DNA of 64,000 nt, from the NCBI GenBank assembly GCA_964017235.1, contig OZ024935.1, forward strand, positions 87,139,052 to 87,203,051. The letters run 5' to 3'. The DNA comes from Sabellastarte sp. h YS-2021 (taxonomy: Eukaryota > Annelida > Polychaeta > Sabellida > Sabellidae). Both the position numbers and the translations under genes were made by a program. Every line of letters begins with the position of its first letter. The stretch's first letter is position 1. Below the pieces are notes generated by a model that did no database searches, had not been told where the DNA came from, and saw only the letters and a program-made list of their open reading frames with translations. Below are positions 45,871 to 58,336 of the stretch, piece after piece.

Positions 45871-46283
45871 GACATTACTTATGTATTGCCACCGAACTCA
45901 TTACCCATTACTGCACCAATGCAAGTTAGAGAATAAATTTTACAACAAAGATTTAGTAGCAACACTGGCAGAAAGATAACAGATAATTTTTGTGTGACAA
46001 AGTCAACTGCCAGTATGAGGCCAAGTGTGTCCATGGATGTAACCAATGCCAAAACATAAACCAGGGGGTGAATTTTTGTGACCTCCAACAAGGTTACCCA
46101 ACATACTTTGCAAAGCATAGCGGTAAGAGGAATTGTTTAGAAAAGCAGAATTGGCCTAAATCTTTAAAATGTAAATGTACATGGTCTATCAAAAGACTTT
46201 GACATGTTAGTCTGATGGAAAAATGAAGATTTTGGAGGAAATTATGAAGGAAAATGCAGACTGTAGATTGTGAAGAGTCCCAC

Positions 46284-46892
46284 TCAGGAAAGTAGGTGCT
46301 GTTGGAAAGTAGTGGAAACCACAGAGGGATTTTTTGATAAATCATTAATGTATTTCCAAACTGAATCGGATTTCCAGGCGTCATGGTGCATAAATTGGCT
46401 GAGTGGAACACCATGATGGAAGGCCCAGGTAGCCCCAGACCTTCTGAAATCATGAAAAGTGAGATGAGGAGAAAGGTTTAAAGCATTTAATAGAGTATGA
46501 AGGTGCCTGCGTGCAACAGAGTCAGTCAGGGGAATTAAGCCATGAGCCCTGGGAATCTGAAAAAGTGGGGCATTGGAATCACGAGGAGTGGCTTTAAGTA
46601 GGGAACGGAGTGCTTTTGACAAACCCAGAATGGGAAGGCTAATGGTTTGAATATCTTGTCTGTTTTGTATGGTTTTCGACAATTTAATGACCACCAACAC
46701 TTGGTCCTCAGCAATAATGATATCACCCTTTGCCAAATGACGAGTGTTGTTAAAGTCTGTGACAGTATGTGGGAGAATATTGGAAAGCCTAAGAAATGAG
46801 AAATGGGCTAAAATGTACAGGGGCTTGAACAAGTTTGGATGTTCTAGTGTATCTGTGATGTGAATGAGACTTGTGAGAAAATTAAATATCAA
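46284..46892 (-). pseudogene. Tyrosine recombinase, C-terminal part
   Basis: A 202-codon frame carries LAHFSFLRLSNILPHTVTDF (with the first catalytic Arg), VVIKLSKTIQNRQ (beta-hairpin Lys), FHDFRRSGATWAFH (H/R box) and HDAWKSDSVWKYI (W and nucleophilic Tyr). The whole catalytic domain is thus readable. The N-terminal domain upstream is interrupted by stops. Confidence 0.85.
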
Positions 46893-47279
46893 TATTTCTA
46901 TGTATCTTTGGCTATAAGGACCTGTTTATTTTAGTGATCTCAAAAATTACTGAATCTGCTGGTGTTGGAATAGCTAGTATCCAAATCAAAAACTATACAC
47001 TGAGCTCTGAAGCCTGCCAGGTAGTTTGCAGGAGAAATTTAATTTAATACCAGATACTCTATGAAAGCAGGTAAAACAATATGATTTACCTGACCAAGTT
47101 GGAACCCAGCCGCCACCAGGAAGACAAGGAATTCTCTAAACATTCATAAGTATGCCTTCTGTGTGGCTGGTCTGAAGGCATGATACAACCTAGCTTGAGC
47201 CCTTTTTGCGAGCTGGGCCATGGGGTCGGGGAGACTTGAAACATATTAAATATCATAATTTAATGCTGTGAGATTAATA

Positions 47280-47560
47280 TGAGTATTAATCCATGTGAAT
47301 TGTGGCAATAATTGTTTCAGCTTCTCTTCAGTATTTACAGTTAAGCTCCTCCTGGATAATAAGTCAGCTACTATTTCAACTTTTGTATTTTTCCATAGTT
47401 TTGTCTAGACTTTGAGAGCCACCACTATGTTGAGCATTTCCAATTTTGTTATATGGAGATCTCTAAAATGATCACCCAAGGGTAGTGCATATACCATAGG
47501 GCCAAATTTGGCCCCAAAACCTGTAAGTGAGGCATCTAGATGAACCTTAATGTATTTTTA
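47280..47560 (-). pseudogene. RNase H remnant with internal deletion
   Basis: VHLDASLTGFGAKFG and ITKLEMLNIVVALKV supply the first Asp and the Glu. VADLLSRRSLTVNTEEKL supplies the end of the domain. The segment that should carry the D-N-x-A catalytic motif between them is missing, so roughly 50-60 codons have been deleted. Confidence 0.75.
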
Positions 47561-47689
47561 TTTTCCTGTAATTTTTCTTGAGGTATAGAGATAGTTTTCT
47601 CCACAGTATTGATTAGTATTCCTAAGCAAATTACTTCTGTGGAAGGTGGAACTAATTTTTTGTGACTAACCTCTAAACCTAATTCCTGA

Positions 47690-48609
47690 AGTAAGGATAG
47701 TAAAATTAGTAGGATTGATGAATGTTTGAGGGCAATCCAATATGTATAAGATCATCAACATAATTTAAGAATTTGCATTATGACCATGACACTTCATAAT
47801 GTATCTTATAGCATCGCTGCATCTCTCAAAAAATCCAGATCCGAGATGAAATCCGAATGGGAGAGATCCGTCCAGATAGAGGTTATTATGCACTATACCT
47901 AGCAAATTTATGTCTCCTGGATCTATTCTAAGATGTCTAAATGCCCTGCTTATGTCTACTTTATATAACAAAGCCCCAGGGCTAAGATCCTTTAATTTCC
48001 TTGTAATTTGATCTATAGACAGATACTGCAAAGTAAAATAAGTATCTAAATATTTGCATTTATGAACAAAGTCATTAACCGAGGCCCCATCGGCCAACTG
48101 AGGTCAACTATAGTCCACCTAGTTGTGGAATTTTGCTTTTCTCTGGTCATAAGTGGAGAGATATGAACAGGGAAAGAAAGATCATCAAATGGGCCATAAA
48201 GAGCGCCATGTTTTAATTCTTCCCTAATATAAGCACCTACATCTGCTTGAAATTGATTTACAGATGTATGGTTAGCACTTGAAGAGCTCAAAACGCTATC
48301 TCTATGAAAATCTAGGGGGAACCCAAACTGCAATAAATCGGGCAATTGCTGGTCCCAGTAGTCTTTTAGGTAGGTTCTCCATGTGTTAGAATTCAAGTTG
48401 GTCTCCACAGGGATACGACAATTTAGAAAATTTGGCACCCCACTTTGTCTGACAAGATTATGTGCCTCAATAATATCAGGTACTGTGTCCCACTTGACTG
48501 GAGGGCCAGTATATACTTTAAGATTGGTTAAGGGGACATAGCCAAAAACTTCTTCACTATTAGAGAGGCAAGCCTTATAATCTTTACAATATTCTTTCTG
48601 ATTCCACAC
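47690..48609 (-). pseudogene. Reverse transcriptase relic
   Basis: WTIVDLSWP (fingers), ALLYKVDISRAFRHLRIDPG (motif A, Asp), GSLPFGFHLGSGFFERCSDA (motif B) and LNYVDDLIHIGLP (motif C with YVDD) are in the right order. One frameshift lies near 48,070 and another around 47,760. Upstream, LLQFGFPLDFHRD resembles the LSFGFPLGLDKN of the 4.5-kb element. Confidence 0.85.
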
Positions 48610-49350
48610 CTACAATGGAATTTTTTCTTCCCTAACATACTGGCAAGAGGTGAGGTAGAGAAGGGCGGTACCGAATGCCTGGCCAGTCTCTAGAATTGGC
48701 TGGAACCAAGGTCCTCTATCTCCCAGAGTAGCCACATGTTGTATACCTGTATTGGAAGCATTTTCTATGACAACACCTACTTTGACACTAGTAGTTAGAG
48801 AAGTTTGGTTAGCTTTGTTAGTGTTGCTTGGTACCCTAGTTGCATGTTTGGAAGAGATATTAGTATTTTTTACAACCTATGAGCTGTTGTGAGTGTTTCT
48901 AGCTTTCTGACCCTGCATTATATTTTTTTGCTACTATTTTTATAGTTGTAGGAACAGCTAAGGCTGTGACCATACCATCCAGACCACTGGGTGCATTCTC
49001 TTGAGTCTCAAACAAATATTCGTGTGAATCTTCTAATACTTTAAATCTATTTTTAATTGGAACTTGAGATGTGCCAGAAAACTTATCAAAAGCATGTTTA
49101 TCCCTAGCTTTTGATTTGAGACCAGATGAGGAAGCAGTACTCACGGGTCTGGAGGGTTTAACACTAACACTGTTTGGGTTTAACACCAAACTTGGAAGAA
49201 GTAACAAAATCGGCATTTGCATTTCTTTGAAGAACAGTGATGATGCGAGTACCCTTTCCGTTATGTCACTGGTTAGCAGAATAACCCTGGGGTCGGTAAC
49301 TTGTCTTGCTGTATTTTGACTTAGGAACCTTAAATTCTTGTTTGAAACTT
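48610..49350 (-). pseudogene. Gag-like ORF1 relic
   Basis: A minus-strand frame includes SRPVSTASSSGLKSKARDKH and PIKNRFKVLEDSHEYLFETQ, a basic Ser-rich region followed by an NRFKVLED-type segment common in ORF1 proteins of such elements. The open frame seems to run on into the tandem array, but that N-terminal part is just translated repeat. The role is inferred from position upstream of the RT. Confidence 0.5.
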
Positions 49351-49436
49351 CCAGCAATTTTTGTCTGCTATTCCATACAATTCTATGGCCAAAACATGTA
49401 CCAATGTGTTGACTCACGCCCAAGTTTACTCGTTTA

Positions 49437-49690
49437 TATGTGCTACCCAATACAAAATTGAATATATGAGTTATTAAGTGGTACATACAACATTTTAAGT
49501 TGTATATACAATATACTATATCGTATATATGAGTTACTAAGTCATATATACAAGATACTAAGTCATGTATATGAGTTATTAAGTTGTATATACGAGATAC
49601 GAAGTCATTTTTACAAGTTATAAATTCACATAGATGAGACACTAAGTCATATATACGAGTCATTAAGTCATATACATGTATATGTTATAA
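49437..49690. repeat. Right half of the tandem array
   Basis: Units such as GTCATATATACAAGATACTA and GTCATGTATATGAGTTATTA recur every 20-30 bp. The landmark ACAAAATTGAATATATGAGT is shared with the left half. Confidence 0.7.
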
Positions 49691-49879
49691 TGTCGTATAT
49701 TCGACTTAATATCATAACAAATTTTGGCAGTCAAAAGCTTCGGTAGAATATGTATCACTAGAAAGGTATTTTCATAATTTTTCTGCTCATTTAAATATTT
49801 GCATTTCAGTCGATCCGCACTTGCACTGGCATATAGAGGTTCCCGAATGCAGAAAGTTAAAATTGTCAATATACTTGTA

Positions 49880-51870
49880 AAAATTCAAACTTGCTATTTA
49901 CCAATATACCATTCTGCTATTTAGACAGTGTCATCGCATTTATCAACAGAAAACAGCTGATCTATATTATAACAACTACTTAAGCAGTGTTATTTTATTG
50001 AATACAAAATCATAAATAAACTTAATTAATGTACAATAATGGAAGAGATTGTAGATTTGCCTGTTCAACATGTGGCAACTCAGACACATTTAACTTGATT
50101 TCAGCATTATCTGACAACAGTTTTCTGTAAATACAAGAGAAGCAATCTTTAACTTCACAACCCATGCATGTGCGTGCTTCTGTTTTAGTTTCTATGGGCA
50201 TTTAATATTTATTTCATAACTTCCTCTACAGTAAGGAAACCTGGAAATTTTATGTTAGTCAACGCTACATCCTGTTCAACAGCCACAACAGTATCCTGTT
50301 CAACAGTATTAAAGAATGTTCTTCTGCAAACTGAATGATAATTGAGAAAAATAGACCATTTTACACAGTAACTGCATAACTTGATTGTAATCTGTTACAT
50401 TTTAATTGTGAATAACATGGGAGAGGGATATTTCTGTTTGATCATGCTATGACAAGGGTGACAACTTCTGAAGTGATATCTGAATAAGTGTGATTAACAC
50501 ACATCAAGGATGTTTGGATGCTGTGCTCAATCCCTTTTAGTCTATGTTAGCCACTCATTTATGTGAATCACTCAAAGTCCAAGGGGCCACAGTGGTGCAG
50601 TTGGTAAACACTTGCCTCCCGACTCTGAAGTCTGCGGTTTAAACCATGGACCCTATATGGGAAAGTTGGTAGTTGCTTACCAATGCCCAGCAGTTTACAG
50701 TACAGAACCTTGACAAACTGTATGTATCAGTTGCCTCTGTCCACATACTGATACCTAATAGGATATGACCTATACGGTGCTGGAAGGAATGTCAAAAGCC
50801 AAATAAATGAATATTAAAAGTGCAATGGCATCGAATACACAGAGTTTATACTTGTGATTGTAACTTTTGTGATCTTTGGCATTAGTTTAAAATATTCTTT
50901 TGATTGGTCTGGTAACTCTACTGTGTTGAAGGAAACAGTCTGTTTTTAGTGTCCACCATTGAATTATATGGTCAAAACATGAATAAATAATTTATATTTA
51001 TTATTATTAATTTAATAATCTCAAGTCTAGTTTTCCAATTATATTCTGAAATTACAATTTTATATAATATTGATATCTATCATCATTATTACTATTATTA
51101 TTAATTATTATTATAAGCTTGGGGTTTATAATTATAATGTTGCATGTTGAATATTTCTGGCCAATATTGAAAGGAAGAACAGTCAATTTCTGGGGGCTTA
51201 TTTAAAAAGATTTTCAGAGCCTCAGGCCATTAAGTTTATATAACGGAGCGCCACTTGGTAATTATCTATATAAGAAAAGCTGAGATAAAAACTGGCCATC
51301 TTGGCTACCTCAAAGCCCTGAAACATACTTGCATAGGATTTTCACTTTGTTATCGAAGTGATACAAGTTCCTGTCACCATCATTCGACTGATGTGTGGCG
51401 GATAGCGACAGAATTCTTTAATGCTGGAAAAAGTTGAGAATATCTAATAACATGAACAAACAGTGCATGAGGCAATAAACTTCATGAAATAAAATAAGTA
51501 TGTGAAGCATATTGCAGCTCACCAATATAGTTTCAAAATATGGGAGCATGGCGATATTAGGTTAACTTTTGGACTACATGAGGAACTGTTGCATCATGAA
51601 TACCAAATATGTAATACTAATATTGCAAAAAGTACAGTCAAAATTTTAATCAAGACCATATATACTGTAAACCTTGTACAACATGTTTTCATACTAGGCA
51701 CCATGCATTAGAGCATTATGATTTCAGAAACAAATTCCTGCAATGTGTGCGCATTATCTTTGTTTCTGTGACTTGGGAGGTCATTATTTGCTTGTAAAGG
51801 GGTTGTTACTTAAACTTCAATCAGACTCTTTCAAAGACTTTTACTTGAACTAAAGTGTAGATGTGGTAAT
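49880..51870 (+). repeat. Segmental duplication block, copy 3
   Basis: Paralogous to 1,800-3,820 and 23,390-28,550. Landmarks are ATTATAACAACTACTTAAG (near 49,968; 3,596 in copy 1), GGCAATAAACTTCATGAAAT (51,471) and CTTCAATCAGACTC (51,810). A SINE is inserted at 50,583. No gene is visible. Confidence 0.6.
50583..50812 (+). mobile_element. tRNA-derived SINE, near full length
   Basis: CAGTGGTGCAGTTGGTAAAC (A-box region), GGTTTAAACCATGG (B-box region), the TGTATGTATCAGTTGCCTCTG core and a CCAAATAAATGAAT tail match the family. Imperfect flanks AAAGTCCAAGG and AAAGTGCAATGG may be the target duplication. Confidence 0.8.
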
Positions 51871-52535
51871 TATTTGATTAGTTAGACAGATTGCAACATA
51901 TTGCCAATATCCTCTTCCCTGTTGCATTCAAATCAAGGAGAAAGGATGTTAAATTCAAAGAAACATTTTCAAATAAGAAAACAAGTCAAACAATAAAAAC
52001 TAAAAAATCAAATAGTACATATTCCTACACTTGCACCCCACTGCTTCCCCACACTGTGCCATAACCATTACTACTATCTGGTTTTGCACCTCCTAAGCCC
52101 AAGTCACACCTCAGCAATTTTAAAGGATGACTCTCAGCAATGAGGTTATCACCAGTCATGCAATAATCTGTAGAAGTTGTCCAGTTCTTTCTGTCATCTA
52201 ATTATTTGCCACCTACCTTTTTGAGTGTCGCATTTTTAACTGGGTGAAATTGTTGCCATCAGTCATCACTTTGATTTCTGCCTTTGTCAATCCTTGTATT
52301 GTCTCTCCTTTCCATACTAAATCTAACAAGCCTGTACCAATGTCATCATCTGACTTTTTATCAGTCGTCAAAATCTAAAGATCTGACATATGTCACTGCT
52401 GGTGATGAAAAATATATAAGTCTCTGTACTGTCCTTATTAGATATGTCAGATGTGTATCAAAATCAGCAACCATGTGATTTAAATCTGGCCTTAAATAAA
52501 TTGGAATCTGTCAACTAAAATGGAAACAAACCCTG
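51870..52535. other. Noncoding stretch
   Basis: No gene or identified repeat was found. Confidence 0.45.
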
Positions 52536-53172
52536 GATTTGAAACCAAAGCTACGTACATACCAAACATTTAAGGATGATTTTGCTACAGAGGATTATCT
52601 TAACATTTTTCTTACTCGGTGTCAGCGTTCACTCTTGGCACAGTTTAGAGCAGGAATTCTCCCACTAGAGTTGAAACTGGTCATTTTCATACCTTAATTG
52701 ATCCATCTACAAGAAACTATAGACATCTAAAATTACATGAGTGTATTTGTCAATTGTGTAATATGGGAAGCACTGAAGATGATAATTGATGATAACAGTA
52801 TTACATGCTCTGTTATCAATTTCAGTGAAATGAGTAATAATGATAAATTTCAATACATTAATAAAAATCACCAGAAGGGTTTGGCAAAGTTTTTGCAAAA
52901 CAGTTGGGAAAGACGGAAAGGTATCTTGTTTACTAATGCAATTTGAATGTTATTAAAATGTTTGTAGATGTACAAGAACAGTATCTTATGTAGTAATGTT
53001 ACTTGAGTGCCATTGAAAAGTTTCTAGATGTAAAAGAAAATCTTCACACCTTTTGTTAAACAGTGACTTATAAGCCCATGTAGGGCTGGGTACCTTTAAA
53101 TCATTGTAATATGGATTATAATATGTACATATTATGTACAAGTCACTATAATAAATAAACTATCTATCTATA
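52536..53172 (+). mobile_element. LINE 3' end, same C-terminal type as at 20.7 kb
   Basis: KPKLRTYQTFKDDFATEDYL, RSLLAQFRAGILPLELK and ECICQLCNMGSTEDDN can be read in order, then stops, then NDKFQY and LQNSWERRKG further on. The C-x2-C motif and the NSW end match the minus-strand LINE at 20.8 kb. The 3' UTR has GCCCATGTAGGGCTGGGTAC and ends in AATAAATAAACTATCTATCT. It is 5'-truncated and dead. Confidence 0.75.
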
Positions 53173-53440
53173 TCCATACTGGCCCATTTACAAAGATCGG
53201 CAGAGTAATACTGTTCCATTCTGTCAAGTGGATTAGTAAGATACTGGTTCTCTTGTCAGGGCAGATCTGGAGCGGGTCTGATTTTGGCCTGCCTGGGCCA
53301 TCGCTGTAGGTTCTCTGGGTTATCTTGTATTTTTTCTGAAACTCAGCATCTGGGCCAATTCTAAACATTGAGTATTCCCTGTTTCCCAGCATGGACCCCA
53401 GGTGACCATTGGCTACCAGGCTATCTGTAACAATATTGTA
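53168..53440 (-). other. Unassigned coding-like fragment
   Basis: The minus strand is open for about 90 codons with unusually balanced composition for this AT-rich region (GPDAEFQKKYKITQRTYSDG, then PGRPKSDPLQICPD). I recognise no family. It could be a lost exon, a processed gene fragment or part of an unlisted repeat. Neighbouring exons were not found. Confidence 0.25.
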
Positions 53441-56440
53441 TCTGTAATTGTAATTTTTAATTAATGCATGTCATGCTTTCTATAAAAATAAATTAAAATG
53501 TCCCAATTTGTCTGAGAGCTGCCCTTTTATACTGTTATTTACAATAACAGGAGAGGATCAGTTTGAATTGGTGGAATACCTGGTGGCCTGCAGGTATCAG
53601 CATGGGTAGCTTGTGCCTCATCCCGGCGAGATTAAGCTTGTTAGGTCTGTCCTTTACCTCAAACGTGGCAGACATGGCCAAACATTTGAGAAATGTGATA
53701 ATAATCACAGATACCAAGCATACTTCCAGTAATCGCCTGATACATACCCCGCAAGCACCCCATGGAACCTTTTTTTCACGAAAAAAGTTTGGTTACGAGG
53801 GTAATTGCAGAGGTCATAGTCACTTTTCTAATTGTTTTAACATGTTTAGATACCTGAGTAAGTGAGCAGAGTCAAGTAAACTGGTCTTTTCCGCTATAAA
53901 TTACCCACAGCTAAGTAAACCTTTGTTTTCCATCTTTATGGTGCATTACTTATCTTAGTGGTAGGACAAATCTTTCACACTCTTTTCTGAAACTTGAGTT
54001 CCATACAAGATTAATCTTGCAAGTTTGCCTTCTGATGCACAGGACTTATCATGGTTTGGTATTATGACTGGTTCCTTGTAAATTCCAACCATCACGAGCA
54101 GTTTACAAGAGCAATTTTTATTTTGTCTGTATGACCTATCTTTTCACTCGGAAGAAGCTTTGGTTAATGACAAATTTTACTGGAGTGGGTGCTCAAAAAT
54201 GTTGAGGTGATACATGCATACCAAGTTGTGTTTTAAGAGTCAGCATTATTGTTCTGGTAGTTTTGTTCAGATATTTGACAGAACGGTCGTCAAAACAAGT
54301 GCTTTTCTCAGTACTCTTAGACTAAGTGCAAAGTACTTTCTTAGTACACTATGATTTATTGAGAATATTTCCCCAAGACAGTTGCAAGAATGTAAAATTC
54401 AAGCTGTTATAAAAATGTACTCATTCATTGTCTTATAAATACAATAAAATGAAGATTTGTGAACAGGTCTGCAGTACTGTGTGTGTAATGTGTTTATTAC
54501 ACCTTAGCGTTGGGAGGGTTAGTGAAGTGAAATTGAAGGAAATTATTGAAGGAAATTGTAAACTTAATTATTCATGCCCAGTTTCACAAAAGTATGTCTT
54601 TGTTTACTCTTGCAATTAGCTAGGCAGTAGATCACTAGCTGGCTATATCGAATCTTAAACTCTGACAGACTGTAAAATATGTGATGTTTGAAAAAGTAGG
54701 TAATATGACACAGCTATCATTTAATTATTTCTGATAAATGAATTTCTGTGTATTTAAAATGTAAACTATTACATCAAGGTATATTTAGGGAGATGCATAA
54801 CATTGCAATTTAATTATTTGTGAATATTTGTAAATACCTAGGTTGGGAAGTGGAAGGACTATCTTTCAGGAATTTTACCATCTGAGAACTCTGTAACTTG
54901 TACACCAACACACAAATGTATTTCAGTAAATAAAACTTACGTCACATCAGTTTGATATGACTGGCTTTCATTAGCTCTCGAATCTTAAATGTCTAGACCC
55001 TTTAATATTCTATGATTTAAAAACTATTGGCAAGTTTAAATGCATCCCAACCTTTATACACTAGCCTTGCTTAAGGCTGTGCTTTATATATAAATATATT
55101 CCAAATTTTATACAAATACCTTGGCTTACAGGTTTAAATACGTCTGCATAAATGTGATTTGCAAAATATTAATATAACTATTTATATAATGTATGTTGAA
55201 ATGACATGACAGATTATGTAACTCTGATCATCCATTTGGAAAAAAGTGACAAGTATTTAGTACAGATTATTTCTCCCACCACTAGTTCTTTGGCACTAGA
55301 TTATACCAGTTTACCTATAAATTTGTCATGTTGTTTTCACACTGGAAATTTGCTATACTCATAACCAATGGTAAATCTAGTGGTTTTTAGAAATTAGGAA
55401 AAATAGACCTGTTACATACAAAAACATTGTTTATGTCAAATGCTTTTATTTAAAATGAACCACGTTTACATAGTACATAGAGTGTTATTGGATGAAATTA
55501 AAATTTTCTTGCACAATTATAGCATTTGACAATTTATTGATGTATAATTCTCACTACTTATGTTTAATACATCTCTCATATAAAAGTTTTATACCTTTCA
55601 ATTTTGTGCTATCGCACAATTAATAGTGAAAGTGTAAAACTCACTAGAAATGAATGAAACATACACATATAAAATATCCAGCATTGGTGCACACAGAAAG
55701 CAATGCAAGTTTTTAACAAGATATACAAGATATACAAGATATACAAGATAATTTAGCCATGATGACAGTGTAAAATCATATACCTACAAAATAAATCATG
55801 GTTTACTCTAGTAAATGCATTATTATCCACTGAAAAAACTAAAGATTAAAGATATTAAAGATAAAACACAACTTAATGAATATTTTGCTGGATATTACAT
55901 AAAGTCAACAATTTTTTCTGAATAATCACTTTCTGGAGTGGCAAACATTAAAAACAAAATTTAAAAACATCAACTGTAGAAACAATTAACTTAGGTTAAA
56001 CCATATTTGCAAAATATTCTTGACATTTGTTTATTGTTTTTGATATATTTTGTCGAATCAGATGGGTATATTATACTGTATATTCAGTTGTTCTTTTTCT
56101 ATTTTTTCTATCTTCCAAACGAACTCTCTACTTCCCCATGAATACTTTTAATGGTTATCAAAAATATTTTCATCAAAAGCAATTTTATTGCGTGCAAGCA
56201 TTTTATTATGCTGCGTATGTATCTAGCTAAAAACATACAAAAATAGGCTAGAAAAATATAAATCACAAATTGTTCAATATATTTAATTCATTACTAATAT
56301 TACTATATTTTTATTCATACACAAAGGTATAATTATGAAATAAACTAAATACACAGCAAAAGTAAAAGCGGAAGGAAGAAAGAAAAAAGCTGAATAACAA
56401 GCATAAGAACATAACAAGGGTCCAGTGGTTGGCCTTCACC
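53441..56440. other. Noncoding region
   Basis: No gene was found. (ACAAGATAT)n makes a small tandem run at 55,716-55,750. Confidence 0.5.
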
Positions 56441-56449
56441 CAACCACAC

Positions 56450-58020
56450 AGTCGAATCTTAGGACAGCACTGGGTGTTGAAATCTGTAAACTCGGTATTA
56501 TCGCCCGCATTTGGAAACCGCTTCCACAGAAGTTGTTTTCAGATTTGTGTAGTGAGATGGGTATTTATAGTGACGTGATGTGAAAGGTTTACAAATATAA
56601 AGGGTCTGTCGATGCGCAGATTTACAAGGCTGGTTTAAGATGAAAACCACCTGCATATTTCCTGTTCACGGACTTGCCTCATTAATATTAATGAGCAAAC
56701 ATGCGCAGTCACGGCAGTTCTTTGAGGGGGTTTCCCGAGCCGTTTCCCGACAATATTTTACAAAACTACGAGCATATTCCACGGACTTGCAGTTTGAAAT
56801 TTGATTTTGAAATGAGAAGACATAGTATTTCAATTTTGAAGCGTGGATATATAGAACTGTATATGGATATTTTACAGAAGCAAATTGTAAGTATTTAAAT
56901 TGTTGTTTCTATTGCTACAATGAGCGAAAATAGGGAGCCACAGATTATACTGTATTTTACCGATGACAATATTTTACAAGGCTGGTTTAAGATGACAACT
57001 ACCAGCATATTTCCTGTTCACAGACTTGCCTCATTAATATTACTGAGCAAATATGCGCACGGCCGTTCTATGTCTTCCAAATTGTTTTATATTTACAAAA
57101 TAAACCAGTTTGTCAGTAAAAGATCTACGTAGTATTTGATCTTTGTCGAAAATATTGTCAGGAATAACAGGGGAAATCCGTGACCTCATATCTTCTCATG
57201 AATATTAATGACTTGGGTGCTATCGCCGTGAGTTCTGTAGCTTAAAGTATCTGATCTTTGTCGAAATGTCCATTTTATAAAATATTGTCAGGAAATAAGA
57301 TTAGCGAACAGGTTTATTTTGTAAATATACTGTAAAACAATTTGGAAGACAACTTCTTCCAAAATAAGAAACGGATTGACGGAAGAATGAAATCACGTGA
57401 TAACTTCTCGGACATGCAAAAGCGCCTTCGAGTGGTTGAATGTAGAACTACGGAGTTTGAATGCCAGAGGTGTCCTCGATTTTGATTGGCTAAACAAAAA
57501 ATGTATAGTACTACCATGACGTCACTTCATTCATTAATTTCTTTGCGGTTTATTTGTTTGACAAATGGGTAGATGCGCAGACAACAATTTTACATTAACA
57601 GTCACTGCGTGATACACCAGCAGACAAATAAATTAATTGGGGGTTCACGTCTAGAAACCAGCAGACGAAACGGTTAAAAAAGACTCGTTCGAGTAGACCA
57701 TTACAATAGCAAAAACAATAGTTTCTAGGACATCCGGGACTTTACAGAAAGCCAGACGTAGTGCTAGACATGCTTTTTACTTCATAAAATATAACTTAAT
57801 AAAGGCATTAAAAATCTTCAAAATGGCAGAGTGTATAATATACACCTTGATGTACAGATATGTGAAGAAATATTATGCAGAATTTGATATTTAAGGGCTT
57901 AAACGGCGAATTTAAAATAGCGGCCGCAACTCAGTACATAACTCGAATCAAAGATTCGACTAAAAAAACGGAATTGATGATCACAGTATGAGACCATCAA
58001 TCGTCAGTCAAGTAAACAGA
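56450..58020. other. CpG-richer region with direct and inverted repeats
   Basis: CpG-containing words (GCGCAC, GCGGCCGC, TCGAATC) are denser than in the surroundings. An 87-bp segment at 56,619-56,706 is repeated at 56,966-57,060. An inverted pair lies at 57,071-57,106 and 57,311-57,351. No convincing coding frame is present. This may be an unmethylated promoter region or a compound repeat. Confidence 0.4.
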
Positions 58021-58336
58021 CCAACCAACTGAAAAAAACAGATTTAAAGTCTATTTACATAAGTTATCGTAAATACAGATGTGGTATTACAATGATCACT
58101 GATAGTGATCAGTACAAGACATGTGAGATATCATGGATAGATTTATATACAACTATTATTTCCATGTCTGTCGCACTATATTGAGCTCTGTTTAATGTGT
58201 GCACAGAGTGAGTGAAGTGCCTTAACTTACTCTACAGCAGGCTGCTCTACAGTTGGTTTATTCTCTACTTAAATGATGCATGAATGTTTAACAAGAATAA
58301 ATATCATGTTTTAACAAGAGCACCCAAAGAGCACAG

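Larger units (their letters stand above)
45880..49430 (-). mobile_element. Second DIRS/Ngaro-type YR retrotransposon relic
   Basis: Reading on the minus strand gives the order gag-like ORF (49.35-48.9 kb), reverse transcriptase (48.6-47.7 kb), RNase H (47.56-47.28 kb) and tyrosine recombinase (about 47.2-46.28 kb). No methyltransferase is seen. It is flanked by two parts of one tandem array, so it appears to have landed within that array. Its proteins differ clearly from those of the 4.5-kb element, so this is another family. Terminal repeats of the element were not recognised. Confidence 0.8.

Noticed and set aside
48899-49663. 254-codon frame with repeated (I/L)YDLVTHI-like segments
   Set aside because: The repeated N-terminal half is a translation of the tandem array. 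Only the C-terminal part belongs to the retrotransposon ORF1.
53563-53865. 100-codon plus-strand frame with several Trp and Cys
   Set aside because: No family resemblance and no splice or promoter context; it is likely chance.
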